Below are positions 49,617-64,000 of a DNA stretch of 64,000 nucleotides, piece by piece. Numbering within the stretch: the stretch's first letter is position 1; every line of letters starts with the position of its first letter. Below the pieces are notes generated by a model that made no database searches, was not told the origin of the DNA, and worked only from the letters and a program-made list of their open reading frames with translations. The translations under genes and the position numbers were made by a program. Origin of the DNA: Blastocystis sp. Blastoise (taxonomy: Eukaryota > Sar > Bigyra > Opalinata > Blastocystidae); contig JBBPEB010000027.1 in NCBI GenBank assembly GCA_039096225.1, positions 648,501 through 712,500 on the forward strand, written 5' to 3'.

Positions 49617-50087
49617 ACTCAAAATATGATAAGTAAAGAACAAATGATAAAATTATATTTTCATCTTCTTAAACAAATTCCTACTATTTCTAAAATAATT
49701 CCTTTCATTCTTCAATTACCTTCTACTACTGTTAGTGTAGAAAGATCTTTCTCTTTTATGAATATTTTATTTACAAAGAATAAATTTTGTTATTCTGATG
49801 ATAATTTGTTTAGAGATTTTTTTTTTTATATGAATCCACAAACAGATAATGTTTCAATTCAAAATGATTCAATGATTATTGAAGATGAAATAGATACTAC
49901 AATTAATGATTCTTCAATAACAATTGTAGATGATAATGAATCAATAACAAATGAAAGTGAAAATGAAGAAAAAAATACAAATTTCAATTCAAATAGTGTT
50001 TTATCTGATTCTCTTGATGATATTTTATCAATTTCTTTTGATAATTTATCTACTTTTAGTAATATTTCAGAGATCAATCTTGATTAA
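49617..50087 (+). pseudogene. hAT transposase C-terminal dimerisation remnant
   Basis: Open frame with KIIPFILQLPSTTVSVERSF and FSFMNILF, the hallmark of the hAT dimerisation domain, then an acidic tail ending SNISEINLD. It lacks the BED finger and catalytic domain; the 5' part is replaced by the end of another element at 49616. It is followed by the terminal motif GAACCGCTCT ending at 50235. Confidence 0.85.
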
Positions 50088-50235
50088 ATTTTTTCTTAAT
50101 TAATTCATAATTTGTTTTTTTTATATGCTTTATTTATGTTTTCTTTATTAAAAATTTGTTTTGCTTATAAAAGAAAATGTTTTTAAAAGTATCGCAACTT
50201 TGTCGCAACTTTTGTCGCAACTTTTGAACCGCTCT
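50088..50235 (+). repeat. Right terminal inverted repeat of a hAT-like element
   Basis: TCGCAACTTTGTCGCAAC...GAACCGCTCT, the inverse of the motifs at 46191, 46511 and 46879. Confidence 0.85.
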
Positions 50236-51744
50236 AGATTTAATCAACACAGTATTATATATATTTTAGCATCTAAGAACTCTAACAATAGTATTGCTCA
50301 TAAATTAATTGAATGAATAGTAAAATCATATCTTCAATTAATTAATATATGCGTTATAATAATAAGCTAATTTGTGATAAACATATTTTTTTTTATAAAA
50401 TAATTTTGCGTATTCTTATTTGAACAACTAGATATCATTTATTTTTGAGATTTTTTAAAACAGTATGGAATTATTCAATTATAAAAAATATAAAAAAAAC
50501 ATGATGTCAAAAAATAAAAATAAAAATATTAATAGTAATTTGTATATATTTTTATATACTCTAAATTTTTTTGTAATATACGCAATTCGTTTTGTTATTT
50601 TAGATTAAAAAATTTTGATAAGCCACTTATATGTGTCAAAAGATCACAAGTGTAATATAGTAGTATAAATAAACATATATGAATTGATTATGATAATATC
50701 ATATATTTGAAGTATTTGTGTTTTTATGGATGATATAGGGTTTCGTTGTCGTTGGTCAAAGTGGTTTATTAGAATAGAGTCATATATTATTGTTCTTGAT
50801 ATCATTTAATACTTTTAAAAAGAAGTGTTTTTAGTTTCATTAGAGAAGAAGAATGATGTTTTGTATCATAGAGAATAATGTTTGAGTTACCAAATATATG
50901 TATAGATTATTCTATTATATATAGACATTTAATTAATAAAAAGTTCTAAAGTCTTTTAAGAAAATCAATTGAAAATGGTCATAAGAATACTCTAGGAATA
51001 TATAATTAATATATAATAAATTAACATTCTATTTTATAGAAGAACTAACAGATTAAAGAAATGATTGAGTTGTCATTTTTCTCATGTTATCTTTAAACAA
51101 TGGTATATTACTTTATTTGGATATAAGGTGTAAGATTCAACTTGATATATAATATAAATTTGATTTAATCAATTAAAGGAACGATAGACTCGAGTGTTTT
51201 AAATGAATTTAGTTTAATTGGCCACAATATTATTCTTTAAGTATTTTTTAATTCCATATAGTTGATTTATATATAGATATACTTGATTTAGTGAATCAAA
51301 TGATGATTTTACGAAGATTATAAGAATTATGTACATTGATATACTTTAAAGAAAGAATTTATTCATTCATTTATACTTTAATATCATACATATACCCATA
51401 TCAAAACAGAATTACACATCAATTAAGCAACATCAGTTGTGACTGAAGAAATTAAGTTGTTTATATTCGTCAAAAACGTATTATAGATTTCACTATAAAA
51501 ATCTCTACAAGATTCTCTATTTAATATTTTCTATATATATGAAAGAAGCTTCTATTCTTGATAAATGAAATGAAATAGCTTTAAGCTATGATAAATCCGT
51601 AATCTTTGGTAATTACCGATGGAAATTTCGTCGTAATTTTATATTTTTTCATGTGGAAATTACCACACAAGAATGATAAACCCATGATTATTTCTTTTTT
51701 AAAGGGGAAAATTTATAAGTGAATATAGGTAAATATTCTTCTAT
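50236..51744. other. intergenic, no gene seen
   Basis: 1.5 kb of AT-rich DNA between two transposon-derived regions. No domain-bearing frame or RNA gene recognised. Confidence 0.5.
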
Positions 51745-51789
51745 TTGACCTTCATCATTTTAAACAGTTCAAACAAGTGGTTGATCAAT

Positions 51790-54303
<2,514 letters not shown>

Positions 54304-54882
54304 AATATTGATGATTATTACACATGATCATTCTTATTTTTCTTCTTATTATAAACCTTTGTTAACTCTATACTGTAATACATATCTCTTAAACCATTAT
54401 TAGCTTATCAATATTAATTTATTTCCTATTTAATATCTTTTTGAATATAATTAGTTTGTACTTTTGTTTATGCAATAATAATCACTATTCACTTTAACTC
54501 TAGATTAAAAACAACATTACTCTTGATGAAATTATTACTTTTTGTTTTAAAAAAAATATAAATATTTTTTCCTTGTAATACCAAGAAATTATTTTTTTTT
54601 ACAGAAAAAATAGGAAATTACATCATCTCTAAATAGCTTTTGAATGATTTGAATAATTACGGTTTTTAATGAATTGGAAGGCGAGAATTTTTATTGGGAA
54701 ATTCATGAAGAGAAATGGGTTGATTGGTTTCGATTCAGCTCATTTTCGAGAGTCAGCTTTACTTTTGTTTATCCATTTTCATTTTTTATAAATGATGTTT
54801 TGTTCATATTTTAATTTGATTTGATTCAAATATAAATAATATTAATTAATTCGATAATTTTTTTGATTAAGAATTCAATATA
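54304..54882. other. intergenic, hAT gene to Mco10-like gene
   Basis: AT-rich spacer with T-runs. No gene or element recognised. Confidence 0.5.
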
Positions 54883-55332
54883 ATGATGCAAGTATATAGA
54901 AGTGTTCCTGTAATGCAGCTTGCTGCTACTCATGCTATTCGTGCTTCTCCTCTTTTAATACAGAAGAGAACAATGATTCTTGGATTTGCAATTAAATCAG
55001 CTATTGATTTAACTGCAATTTCTACAAGTGCTGCTGCTGTTCGTAGAATAACTGGCTTTGATTTTAAACCTTATGCTATGAATATAAAAGATGAAAAGAT
55101 GCGTAACTTCTCATTAGGATATTTATTTTATGGTGAAAAATGGGCTGATTTCTTTGTAAATCAATGGGAACGTTGTACTTTAAAATGTAAAAATGAGAAT
55201 AGAGAGAAATACGAAAAGTATCAAAGACAATATGATAGCAAAAAAAACCAATATTCTGATGAATTCCAAAGATATAAAGATGCTAAAAATTATGATTCCA
55301 GCAAACATATGTATCCTGATAAATATGAATAA
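54883..55332 (+). CDS. DUF1748 / Mco10-like mitochondrial protein with C-terminal extension
   Basis: 149 residues. The N-terminus (MMQVYRSVPVMQLAATHAIRAS) is a likely mitochondrial presequence. Then MILGFAIKSAIDLTAISTSAAAVRRITGF and NIKDEKMRNFSLGYLFYGEKWADF follow the pattern of the small fungal DUF1748 family (a one-TM protein; yeast Mco10 is related to ATP synthase subunit k). The last 45 residues are a charged Lys/Glu/Tyr-rich helix not found in the minimal family. Function is probably at the inner membrane, by family only. Single exon; start at the first of two ATGs. Confidence 0.65.
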   Translation: MMQVYRSVPVMQLAATHAIRASPLLIQKRTMILGFAIKSAIDLTAISTSAAAVRRITGFDFKPYAMNIKDEKMRNFSLGYLFYGEKWADFFVNQWERCTLKCKNENREKYEKYQRQYDSKKNQYSDEFQRYKDAKNYDSSKHMYPDKYE

Positions 55333-56137
55333 ATTATATTCATTAATTAATTGATTTATTCTATTATTATTCTTTTTTTGGGAGATTTTTTATGATATAT
55401 ATTATGATTTTTTAATATATATTTCTTTCTATATTTATCTCTTTTCTTCATATATTTATATATATATATGTAATTAAATAAGTTTTTCTTTTTCCTATTT
55501 TCTAATTTTTATAATCAGTTTTTTTATATATTTTGTTGCTAACATATATTAGAAAAATGAATGAAAATATAGAGTATTCAAAATAGCAGTACATTTGAAT
55601 AAAATTAATATATAAGTATTTGAAGAAGTTTATAGATACTCTATAACTTTTTAATAATTATATGTGACCATATTTTCATTTTATTGACATTGAAATTACT
55701 TATTATATAAAGGAAAACAAACTTTCTCATTCATAAAATTTCTTTGCCAACAAATTATCTGTATAGATAATGAGTATGAAATATAAGTAATATATTAGTT
55801 ATGTTTTTATTATTGCATAAATGAGCTGGACATTTTAATATAAAGAATAAAAATTTATGTTAGTTGATCCTCATGATCATTCGTGCGAATATGTTTAATA
55901 AATCGAATATATATATTTTTATGTATCTTTTCTGTTAAAAAAGCCATATTATTTCAAATAATTATAGAATAATCTTGATAATAAATTGGATTATATTAAT
56001 ATTCGTACCTATTTAAATGATTCTTTTTTGGCCACTCATTCTTTTTCAAAAGAAAACGAATATTTGTATCATTTCGCTTTTTGTTGTGGATTGTTTTGAC
56101 ATATTTATTTTTATTTGTGAAGTATTAGAAAAAAAAG
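55333..56137. other. intergenic, no gene seen
   Basis: AT-rich spacer upstream of the MFS gene. Nothing recognised. Confidence 0.5.
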
Positions 56138-58627
56138 ATGTTTAATCAACTTTTCATGGTATATGCTACCATTGCAATGGACGCATTAGGCATGTCTCTT
56201 GTAATGCCTGTCATTCCGTTGTTTGTTCAGCATTTAGGAGCAAGTGGATTTGAGTTGGGATTATTTTACACTGCGTATTCTGTCACTCAAATGATAAGTA
56301 TAGTTTTTGCTTGATTTTATGGTTAGTGTATATGTAGGTGCATATTTTATGGGATCATTATCTGATAAATATGGGAGGAGATTATTTTTATTATTATCTT
56401 TATTTGGATCATTTACAGGTATTATTAATTATATAATTGACGAGTTCACTGTGATTATAGGTCCTTTATTTCAATCTTTTTCTGTTGCGATGTGGATGTT
56501 TAGTCTTTTTAGAGCATATACTGGTATTCTAGCTGGGAGTATGACTATTGGACAAGCATATATTGCTGATGTGATTCCTCCTGAGAAACGAGCAGGAAGT
56601 TTTAGTTTTATTCTTGGATTAGGATCTGCTGCTTTTATTTTTGGACCTGCTATTGGAGGTTTATTAGGAGGTATCTCACTTCAAATGCCTTTGTATGTTA
56701 AAGTTGTTATATGCGTATATGTTTTTTAGTTGGGTATCTTCCGGTTGTGCATTCATTGTATTCATAACAGCAATATTCTGTTTAAAGGAAACTAATGCTA
56801 CAGTTATCAGAAAGACAGAATTAAAAGCAAAACAACGAAAGCTTCTTAAGAAAACAGGTTTAAGTATGTATATGTTTTATAGTGTTTTCATCTTTCTAGG
56901 TATTGAGGAGAGTAAGGAAGTTGATGAAATTAAAGAAGAACTGAATAAACTCAATTCGAAAAGTATATTATAAATATGCTTATATATAACAAATATATAT
57001 ATATCTAGAGACAAAAGAAGAAAAGGAATCAATTAAAATTCATTGGAATATTTATATGGTATATATTATATATTAAAAGGTCATATACACTTATGTTTAT
57101 TTATAGATATTCTGGTTAGTTATTCGATTCTTAAATGAATGTGTCTGTGTTCTCTTTAGTAGTTAGTATATATATATATATATAGCAATAATTTTTAATT
57201 GATATATATTTAGTTTTGGCTATTATTTGATATCATATCTCCAAGGTACACAAATGAATTATAGGTATATATATACTATTTATTGTTGTCTCTAAGTATA
57301 TCCATATATAGTATTATGCTCTGTTGTACTGGTATTGTTACTTGTATAATTCAAGGGTTTCTCTATTCCATATTAAGGGACAAACTACATACTAGTGTTG
57401 GTATATATTATACTTTCTTTTCTTTCTTTATTTCATTATCTATAGTGTATATTGGACTTCTTGGATGCATCATTATGTGTATCTATATATCTATATTTAT
57501 ATCTACATTAAAATATTATTATTATATATCTTTTTCTATATTATTCAATATATATAGTATCAGGAGCTATTCTTTGTACTGTTGCAAACTCGGTTTGGAT
57601 GGGAATTCTCGGAGGAATTCTCCTTCTTGGCGGATATGCATTTGTGAGTCCGAACTGTTCGGTTGTCCTCTCTGTATATTCATCTTCGCAACATGTCTTT
57701 ATATCTTTATTATTATCATCTTTTTATCTATTTTTTTTAAATATAATTTTATCTCTTTCTATATGTATCTCTTTTTATTCATCTATATATATATTTACGT
57801 ATATATTTATTTCTCTCTATTTATAGATCCAGGCTCCTCCTGAATGCCAAGGGAAAGCTCTATCTATGTGTATATACTATATATTATATATTACAATCCT
57901 ATATATACTATATTATACTATATTAAATCATATACTATATTATTTATTATAATTCTATATATTATATACTATTTATTATATATGATAACTATAGCAACAG
58001 TAACCTCGGAGGCTGTATATATCGTTATTCCAATGGTATTTGGAGCTATTTATGATGTATCTCCTTTCTGGACCATCTGCTCTATGACTATTTTCTGTAT
58101 ATATGATATATTATATAATATATAATATATTATCTATAATATATAATTATATTTTGAGGACTATTCTTATTTCTATAAATATTCAATTATAGCTGCATTG
58201 ATTCTCTTACTACTTCTCATATTTTGGTGTATTCCTGGAAGTTTGACTTGTGCAGATAAGAAAGAATCAACTGGTATATACATCTAATCCTTTTTAGTCA
58301 TTATATATAGAATCAAAAGAAGGCAGTCCTCCATCTTCGAAAATAGAATCGGATAATTCAGATGCAAGTATCATAATGAATTACTCGAAGGATACTATGA
58401 ATGAAGACAAGAATATATCTATAAATATGAATACTGAGTCTCCAGTGATGCCAAGAGAAACTGAATCAAAGAATATTGTATCTACTTCACATTCTGTTAC
58501 ATGTCCTTCACTAGAAGTCAAGATCCTAGTTTCAGAAACAAATCTAAGTATATCTCCTAGTAATACTACTACTACTACTACTACTGCAAATATTCATGAA
58601 CAACAAAGTAGTATATCTATAGTTTAA
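56138..58627 (+). CDS. MFS transporter (DHA1/TetA-like), many short introns
   Basis: Twelve-TM secondary transporter, probably a drug:H+ antiporter by family. Exon 1 starts MFNQLFMVYATIAMDALGMS with VMPVIPLFVQHLGAS in TM1. After a 40-nt intron the loop motif MGSLSDKYGRR (motif A, G..SD..GRR) appears. Exon 3 has FRAYTGILAGS and DVIPPEKRAGSFSF, then GPAIGGLLGG (motif C, the antiporter signature). A long charged central loop (ETNATVIRKTELKAKQRKLL) separates the halves. Later exons encode GILGGILLLGGYAF, IVIPMVFGAIYDVSPFW and ILLLLLLIFWCIPGS. The last exon is a Ser/Thr-rich tail ending SISIV. Several introns are only 40-45 nt. Minor exons are uncertain. Confidence 0.78.
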
Positions 58628-60126
58628 TTATTAAGGCAGACATTGATGTTATTCTAAAATGGATCCTATCTTTTTTATCAGATTCTTATTTCTATCTCTT
58701 TCTCTTCTTAGCACAATATGATATTCATATTGAGCTATCTATTATTTCTTAGTAACTGAAATAATACATTTGCTAGCTTTTGTTTTTTTTTATTAATTAT
58801 TATTATTTTTTTTTATTGTCTTTTTAAAGTCTTTTTTTATAAATGTTTATCGATTTAAATGTTTATTCAATAATAATAAAGCAGTTGTTATTGTTTCATC
58901 TGTTTATAAACTTTTATGTTGAATACGAAAAATTCATGTAAGAACACAATTTTCCTTTATGTATGCTTAATATACAGAGAAAAATAAACCAAAGAACATT
59001 CTTAATAAGTTTTTCTATAAACAAACACATATATATTGTTCGTGTTTAAGGTTATTCTTTATAATAAATGAATTCATAACATTGATTATACTAGATATAT
59101 ATATTATGCTATATACATGACTGCTCTCCTTTATAAGAACAAAATATTATCTATACTACAACCTTTGTTTATAATAGACAATAATAGATTCTGTGATTAC
59201 ATAAAAAAAGTAATATAGTTATCATCATGAAGATATGTATATATATTATTAATTTGAGTAAACATGGAGATATCAAAAACTAATATAAAATCAGTTCTGT
59301 TGCTTTTTCTGTTTATCTTTATATATATATTTGAATCTTATATATCATTAAGTAAATATTATTATTGTTTTTTTAAATAAAAAATGACCTATATTTGTAT
59401 ACCATTGACGATTCTATGCTATATTTTTCTGTTGATTCTATTATATTATTCTTGATATTTTGTTAGAATGTATTATATATAACGTTAATTCTCATAAACA
59501 ATTATATATATATAAATTTAAAGTATAAATAACCTATTTTGCTCAATCGTTTCTTTTAGATTCTTATAAGTAACGGCAAACATTAACAAAAGAAAAATCT
59601 ATATATTGTGATGATTAGTGAATTTTGAGATACAGGAATGTAATTTATGACTTAAATCACAATATAATGATACTAGGATGAATAAATATTGACTAGATAT
59701 TCTATGTATTCTCTTTATAAATTTTAAACAATTTGAAAACAAAATTAGAAATTTTAAAAGTTACACGAACACATTCATCTATCTACACGAGATATTTCAC
59801 AGTTACACCATAGAAAATGCATTCTAATACATTCTTATATCTTTAAAGAATTCATAGAGAAACGAATTCTAAAAAACACAGAATTTCTTTTGAAAAAACT
59901 ATTGTTTATTCTTGTGTTCCATCATTTGTCCAATAACATTTAAGAATTTCATTTGTAAAGATCTCTTTTTGTTATAGTTTTTTTTTACAAATTGTGCAGT
60001 GAAGTCATATTTTATTTATTTTACAAGTATGTATATTTTTAAATAAATATATTAATTTATTGTATATCTTCTATTTGTTTAGATTATTCACGAAACAAAG
60101 ACTGATATTTCTTTTTTTTGGCTTAA
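58628..60126. other. intergenic, no gene seen
   Basis: 1.5 kb of AT-rich DNA with no domain-bearing frame. Confidence 0.5.
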
Positions 60127-61631
60127 ATGAGTTGCGATAACGTTCTTTTATTTATTGATCAAAGACATGAGTCTGTCTATTCTCTGTCAGAAAAGTATTT
60201 AAACAATTTTAAAGGGAGTTATCTATATGAATTGAGTACTCAGCCTGGAAATAAAGTTCAAGATGGATTATATTATTACTTGGACTCTATGAATCAGTAT
60301 ATTTATTTGGTATTCTCTTCAATAAAAGGTGAACAATTGTTGATGACAGACATTCCTTTGAAAGATGAAAAAGTTGTTTGTGAAGCATTTGATTTTTGTG
60401 GAATTCCTGTTTCCTTACAAGTTAAGAATCATTTCAAACATTTATGTGATTTAGAGAGAAATAAACTTGAAGATCATGGTGCTGTTGTTCGTTTAGCAGA
60501 TTCTGTGAATAATGTCAAATCATCTTTATCATTACTTGAAGAGAATAATAAGTCAATAAAAAGTTCTATTTCATCGTTAGAAGATCATCTAAAGCTTGTT
60601 TCAAGTAGTTTAGGTGAAATAGATACTACATTGGATTTATTGAAAGGAAAGATTTCTTATATAGAATATGAGTCTCTTCTTACAGAGAAAGAGTCTTTAA
60701 CTAGTTCTAAGAAGTGTGAAATCTGGAAACAATTGAGTGATGATCATATTTTCCATTCAAATAAGATCCTCTATTTATTTCAACCTGATTCTACTATACT
60801 AACATATATGGATAGAGCTTTCTTCTTTATGCTCTTTAAAGATTGTTGTCAATGGCAATTATTATATCGAATGAGTGATCATGAAGGCAGTGTGAAATGT
60901 TTCAAGGAGAAATGCTGGGAGAAGGAGAGTTTAGTGTTTGTGAAGGCATTAGATGATGATAATAATATCGTTACCTTTGGAGGATATACAGCTATAGGAT
61001 GGGGTAAGAACCTTATTGACAGAGATAATCCTCCTAGACGTATATATCTATTTATTCTATTATTAATAGTGTTATAATAATATATATTATGTGTTTTCTT
61101 GTTTTATATATTTTTATTTTATTTGTTATACTATAAATAATAGAATAATATATATATATTATAATATTATTTTTATTATTTTCTACAACATTTAACATTT
61201 ATTATTATATATATATATAATATAATATAGCTGGAATGGGATGGAGAGCAGATAAAAATGCATTCTTGTTTTCGTTGATAAATCCCCATGGTTATAATTA
61301 TTCCATATTACGTCTAGATAAAGAGAATGTTACTAGTATAGCATGCGCTCTGAATAGCAATGACCCTCTTTTCCCTCTGTCTTTCTGTCAAGGATTCATG
61401 CTCTCAGATGCTCAGAAAGAAGGGAAGTTCAGTGTTGGTATTGTCAATAGTCTAAATAACCCAGATCCTGTATATATATCTCCTCATCCTGAATTGGGAA
61501 ATAGCTTCTTTACTAATAATGGTAAACCTGATGAAGCTAATATCTTTGCTCTTGTGGACTTCGAAGTATATACGGATTTAAATACTCCAAAAAGAAGTGA
61601 TGAACCACAAACATGTGATCACGGATTATAA
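60127..61631 (+). CDS. BTB (T1-like) - coiled coil - TLDc protein, 2 exons
   Basis: The N-terminus starts MSCDNVLLFIDQRHESVYSL, and YYYLDSMNQYIYLVFSSIKG matches a T1/BTB fold. A coiled coil follows (about 60500-60720, SLLEENNKSIKSSISSLEDH). The second half is a TLDc domain: FFMLFKDCCQWQLLYRMSDHEGS, then after the intron AFLFSLINPHGYN, and the end ALVDFEVYTD. The intron runs from GTATATA at 61039 to TATAG at about 61230. TLDc proteins protect against oxidative stress or regulate V-ATPase in other eukaryotes; BTB-TLDc fusions are mostly uncharacterised. The C-terminus CDHGL carries no known signal. Confidence 0.82.
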
Positions 61632-62410
61632 TCCTCTATTTATTTCTATATATTTATTTTCTGCTTTGCTTTTTTTTATATACAATAATAATATTTATTT
61701 ATTTACTTTTTTAAATATAAACGTTTATTTCTTTCGATGAATAACTCTTATAATATCATATATAGTGTTTCCTATTCTTGATCATATTGATATTTTGTTT
61801 TATTTCATTCACCAATTGATTTGGAATAGATATTAGATAACTATTAAAAAATATTCACAGTATACAAAGATAATTAATAAATGATATTTTCTTTTAAATC
61901 TCCATGAATAACAATTGATGCTTATTATTTATAATAATTTTAAAGCATAAATAAATGTTTATCCATTGTAAAATAGAAGAAATGAGAAATGAAATAATAT
62001 AAGAATACATATAAAAACAATATCATTCTCTATATATATTATAGATTAATTTTACATCATTAAAAATGATTATATGATTTCATAAGAACAATACAAAATG
62101 TAAATCAGTTAATAACACCAACTTTTATATTGAAAAAGCTATTATTTTTATTGATTAGTAGCTGAATCTGCTTGAATGCATAAAATAACTAATGAATTAA
62201 TTTATATAATAACGATATAGCCTTCAAAAAGATGACGCAAAGAGCAATATATGAATAAAGCGATTTGCCTAATGACAAGCTGTTCATCCCGCGGTTATTA
62301 CCGAATCTTTTCGGAGAAACATTTTCCAGAACTGTGCTTATTCAGAAGTCGTGTTTCTTATTCTTCATATTCAGAATAATAAATTATATTTCTGTGTGTA
62401 AATTGTTACC
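61632..62410. other. intergenic, TLDc to rhodanese gene
   Basis: AT-rich spacer. A CCGCGG at 62289, 122 bp before the next ATG, is the only GC-rich motif. Confidence 0.5.
62289..62294 (+). promoter_or_regulatory. CCGCGG element upstream of the rhodanese-fold gene
   Basis: Palindromic GC-rich hexamer in an otherwise AT-rich upstream region; similar CGCGG sites precede the genes at 16082, 24290 and 41455. Confidence 0.3.
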
Positions 62411-62700
62411 ATGTTGTCTAAGCATTTAGGTTTATTATATATATTCTTCCTTTTTCTGTTTGTTGGTAGTATGTCTTCCGAAATTTTATCAAATGAAGAA
62501 CGACTTGAGCGTATACGTAAGTATCTTCAACCAAGTGAAGCTCTTATGACAACTGTAAATACTTTCACTGCTGAAGAGTTTTCTGATTTATTTATGAGAA
62601 GTAATGAACTCTTCATTATTGTAGATTGTAGAAGTCAATATGCTTATGATATTTCTCATATTCCTCATGCTATTACTTTGGTATGCTTTTTTAAAAGGTT

Positions 62701-62799
<99 letters not shown>

Positions 62800-63068
62800 A
62801 ACAATATAATGAAAGATTCCCAAAGGATAAACTTCCTTATGCGAGAACCATATTTTATAGTCATCTTGGTGATGAAATTGTTGATGTCGTTAAACGTGAA
62901 ATCAATAGAGGTGCTAGAGCTTATAACCTTGTTGGAGGATTTATTTCTTGGGGACATTTTAATAAATATATGGATAATAAAGAAGATACGATTCCTAAGC
63001 AGATTGTCGTTCCTGATGTAAATAAACAATGGCAAGTGGATACATTAGAAGCTATATTTGAAAACTAA
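62411..63068 (+). CDS. Secreted or ER rhodanese-fold protein lacking the catalytic cysteine, 2 exons
   Basis: It begins with a signal peptide (hydrophobic LLYIFFLFLFVGSMSS). The rhodanese fold follows: FIIVDCRSQYAYDISHIPHAI, the usual D.R...EY..GHIPGA strand. After a TA-filled intron, EQYNERFPKDKLPYARTIFYSH continues, then ARAYNLVGGFISWGHF, the usual V..L.GG...W end. The active-site loop that normally carries CR.G reads IFYSHLGDEI, with Ser in place of Cys, so sulfurtransferase activity is unlikely. Probable role is as a binding domain; no partner visible. Confidence 0.8.
62702..62798 (+). repeat. (TA)n run in the rhodanese gene intron
   Basis: About 46 TA dinucleotides making up most of the intron. 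Confidence 0.95.
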
Positions 63069-63692
63069 TATTCTTATTCTTCTTATTACTAATAATAATA
63101 TATAAATATTTTCCAAAATAAAATTTTCATTATTTTATCTTGCTCTTGCTTCATTCTTTGTAACTATATTTACTTATCATTATTTTATTTATATTTGTTT
63201 GGTTGCTATATATTTAGAAATAATTAAATCTATATGTAGATATAGTTCTGAGTAATACTTTATTATATTCATTATGATAATTTTTTTTATATTTATTATA
63301 ATGACACATATATGGTAGTATATGTAATTCTAAAATATTCGAATAAAAAATTATTATTTCCTTAATAGAATTTTTTTGTTGTTTATATGAATAACTAAGA
63401 ATACTATCTAAATGTATATAAACACAGTAATTATATATGTAGAATAAAATGTTGAAAGGATCATATATATGTTATGGAATATTAAATGAATAATTAGTAG
63501 TGTTTTATTGTTAACATACTATATATATATAATATATATATATTGAGAGTCAAAACTTTATATACTAAACAAATGAATAAAAATAAAATATATATATAAA
63601 TAAAAGTATAATAAATTAAAAAAAGACTGATTCTATATAGAATAATAAGTCTATAGTTCTTTCTATAGAATATATTGAGAATGACATATGTT
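63069..63692. other. intergenic, convergent spacer
   Basis: AT-rich spacer between the rhodanese and insulinase 3' ends. An antisense frame at 63494-63769 is chance. Confidence 0.5.
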
Positions 63693-64000
63693 TTACTTGT
63701 GAGGGAGCGAGTAATATAATGGGTTCGATGTACGGGTGTTACGGAAAGATTGTATATCTTCAATAACAATAGTATTTGAATCTAAAAAATATATTATAGA
63801 ATGAAATTGAATGTATAATAATAGAAGTATATATATATACCCTTAGGTAGATTATTAACTGGTTTTTGTTTATTACCCATAAGAACAGTCAAATAACTAC
63901 ACCCCGTGTTTTGGGGGTTAATATATGTATTATAATAAGTAATCATTTCTGACTTAGTGATTTTCAGCACGATTTCAGCATCTCTAATGTTTCGATTGAA
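63693..64000 (-). CDS. Insulinase-type (M16) metalloprotease, C-terminal end only
   Basis: The minus-strand frame entering from 64000 reads FDRNIRDAEIVLKITKSEM and ITYYNTYINPQNTGCSYLTV, like the last domain of insulin-degrading enzyme (STE23 type), with K.ei..fY..yi.p.s....l.v. After a short intron the last exon has IEDIQSFRN and ends NPLYYSLPHK, resembling IDE I.d...F+.....y. The catalytic HxxEH lies in the N-terminal part, outside the window. Confidence 0.7.

Overview
The window is a piece of a very AT-rich, intron-rich nuclear genome, most likely from an early-diverging fungus. Three things point there. A small mitochondrial protein at 54.9 kb resembles the fungal DUF1748 (Mco10) family. 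The ordinary opisthokont housekeeping set is present (Mrd1, Mcm10, UXT, derlin, Snu13, ATP-type PEPCK). Mitochondrial translation genes (GatB/Pet112, bL20m) rule out an organism that has lost its mitochondrial genome, such as the anaerobic rumen fungi. The species cannot be named from sequence alone.

Layout. 0-8 kb: PEPCK (5' end outside the window), a transcriptional CDK of the CDK9/Bur1/Ctk1 group, and the pre-rRNA processing factor Mrd1. 8-16 kb: a GT31 glycosyltransferase, then an AlaX/AARSD1 tRNA-editing protein and a selenocysteine-lyase-type desulfurase, both on the minus strand. 16-27 kb: dense housekeeping genes (coatomer-zeta-like, UXT, a TRAPPC14-like protein, bL20m, Ubc4, derlin, Mcm10), several as divergent pairs. 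27-41 kb: an intronless MATE transporter, a large C1/C2/TM/GRAM-PH membrane protein, intronless GatB, and Snu13. 41-46 kb: a BTB plus LRR-like gene built of many tiny exons. 46-54 kb: a transposon island with nested hAT-like fragments, an intact Pogo/Tigger-type element and a DUF659/hAT transposase gene. 54-64 kb: the Mco10-like protein, an MFS transporter, a BTB-TLDc protein, a rhodanese-fold protein without its catalytic cysteine, and the 3' end of an insulinase-type M16 protease.

Introns carry the strongest signals. Most run GTATATA...TATATAG and hold the long TA, ATT/AAT and minisatellite arrays, which therefore are not coding even where they stay open for more than 100 codons. Homology-anchored exon joining shows at least three introns with U12-type ends: AT-AC in the CDK gene, AT-AG in the CDK gene, and AT-AC in the TRAPPC14-like gene. 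A fourth, in the C1/C2 gene, has a U12-like GTATCC donor. In the CDK gene the exon/intron boundary carrying the U12 donor has been tandemly amplified in 40-bp units. In SNU13 the conserved GANEA-TKTLN junction is split by a 212-nt insert flanked by an AGCTA direct repeat; it looks like an ordinary intron on the opposite strand and may be a recent intron gain. The working hypothesis is a genome with a live minor spliceosome and ongoing intron gain and expansion.
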